A stretch of DNA of 44,092 bases from contig CACKFP010000005.1 in NCBI GenBank assembly GCA_902599485.1, forward strand, positions 1-44,092. The letters run 5' to 3'. Position 1 is the first letter of the stretch. Each line of letters begins with the position of its first letter. This stretch comes from an uncultured Pelagibacteraceae bacterium (GTDB lineage: Bacteria; Pseudomonadota; Alphaproteobacteria; Pelagibacterales; Pelagibacteraceae). Under the pieces are notes generated by a model. The model was not told the origin of the DNA and did not search any database. It saw only the letters and a program-made list of their open reading frames with translations. The translations under genes and the position numbers were made by a program. Positions 43,492-44,092 of the stretch are shown here, piece after piece.

Positions 43492-44092
43492 TTAACCACC
43501 AGTCTGAAATATCATTTTTAAAATTAATCTTATCTTCTAATGCATAAGAAATATTAAGTATATTTTGTTCATCAAAAGGTTTTCCAATTACTTGAAGGCC
43601 TAAAGGATAATTATTTTTATCTTTACCAGCTGGTATAGAAATACCTGGTAAGCCCGCTAGATTTATTGGAACTGTAAATATATCATTTAAATACATTGAT
43701 ACTGGATCATTTGTTTTTTCACCAATTTTAAATGCTGAGCTTGGAGTAGATGGAGTTAAAATTGCATCAACTTTAGAAAAGGCATCATCAAAATCTTTTT
43801 TTATTAATTGTCTTACTTTCTGCGCTTTTAGATAATAGGCATCATAGTAACCAGAAGATAAAACATAAGTTCCAATCATAATTCTTCTTTTAACTTCATC
43901 ACCAAAACCTTCAGATCTAGTTTTTTCGTACATTTCTATTAAATTTTGACCAGGAGATCTAAATCCATATTTAACACCATCATATCTTGCTAGATTTGAA
44001 GATGCTTCAGCTGGTGCAACAATATAATAAGTTGGTAATGCGTAATTAGTATGTGGAAGCGAAATATCGATAATTTCTGCTCCGCAATCTTT
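43484..44092 (-). CDS. gatA: Aspartyl/glutamyl-tRNA amidotransferase subunit A, C-terminal part (cut by window edge)
   Basis: The last 202 residues of GatA, the amidase subunit that frees ammonia from glutamine. The frame stays open to the window edge, so the ATG at 43933 is internal. Visible are [55 protein letters not shown] and the substrate-pocket [14 protein letters not shown]. The catalytic Ser-cisSer-Lys lies outside the window. No frame disruption is seen. gatC, if in the same operon, would be upstream beyond 44092. Confidence 0.95.
   Translation of the reverse strand, partial: KDCGAEIIDISLPHTNYALPTYYIVAPAEASSNLARYDGVKYGFRSPGQNLIEMYEKTRSEGFGDEVKRRIMIGTYVLSSGYYDAYYLKAQKVRQLIKKDFDDAFSKVDAILTPSTPSSAFKIGEKTNDPVSMYLNDIFTVPINLAGLPGISIPAGKDKNNYPLGLQVIGKPFDEQNILNISYALEDKINFKNDISDWWLSE

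Noticed and set aside
43933..43933. Start of a 149-residue protein at 43933
   Set aside because: The frame is open to the window edge and encodes continuous GatA sequence; this ATG is an internal methionine.
1..44092. Mobile element, prophage, toxin-antitoxin, CRISPR or defence island
   Set aside because: No transposase, integrase, repeats with spacers, or defence-type proteins are visible; all recognisable genes are chromosomal housekeeping or metabolic genes.

Overview
The window looks like a piece of a streamlined, very AT-rich alphaproteobacterial chromosome of the SAR11/Pelagibacterales type. Evidence: lysine/asparagine/isoleucine-rich proteins, dense packing with mostly 0-30 bp or overlapping gene junctions, alphaproteobacterial neighbourhoods (rsh-pyrE-pdxJ-acpS-lepB-rnc-recO; plsX-ihfA-merR next to a cytochrome bc1 chaperone and a divergent BamE/OmlA gene; glyA-nrdR-rib-nusB-thiL), and a complete sarcosine oxidase operon typical of marine methyl-compound users. 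I assign this taxonomy from gene content; I could not run a search. I see no phage, insertion sequence, CRISPR array or other mobile element.

Layout. 1-111: the 3' part of a structured RNA or leader ending in a strong GAAA-capped terminator, directly followed by a minimal alkylguanine alkyltransferase gene (114-389). 390-921: the only long gene-free stretch, very AT-rich. 922-6111 (minus): rplM-rpsI-argC-small lipoprotein-hom-AEC transporter-DMT transporter. 6267-9533 (plus): metY, an alpha/beta hydrolase and a methyltransferase-like orphan. 9534-12922 and on to 13394 (mostly minus): ctaA, a chorismate mutase-like gene (plus), rpmG, merR-like, ihfA, plsX, rpmF (59 codons), bc1 chaperone, with divergent bamE. 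13848-15947: H+-pyrophosphatase. 16030-23329 (minus): rpiB/glyA/nrdR/riboflavin/nusB/thiL run headed by a 2-oxoglutarate oxygenase-like gene. 23400-24386: hemB (plus). 24378-31705 (minus): dapA-smpB-folK-rsh-pyrE-pdxJ-acpS-lepB-rnc-recO. 31741-33942: lytic transglycosylase. 33943-34037: tRNA-Ser(GCU). 34102-39182 (plus): soxBDAG. 39156-44092 (minus): gatA(partial)-gatB-O-methyltransferase-trhO-MATE.

How the genes work together. Most are housekeeping genes for translation, cofactors (riboflavin, PLP, thiamine, folate, heme), amino-acid synthesis (Met, Thr, Arg, Lys, Ser/Gly) and the envelope. Heterotetrameric sarcosine oxidase makes glycine plus 5,10-methylene-THF, the same pool that GlyA uses. 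TrhO and the adjacent TrmR-type methyltransferase probably form a two-step tRNA wobble-uridine modification pathway next to gatAB.

I found no clear-cut novel defence or mobile system. The observations most worth following up are the trhO/O-methyltransferase pair, the inverted repeat in front of soxB, the terminator-coupled alkyltransferase gene, the degenerate GTP cyclohydrolase half of RibBA, a short RSH protein lacking its usual middle domains, a CxC variant in the NrdR zinc ribbon, and the metY-linked methyltransferase-like orphan.
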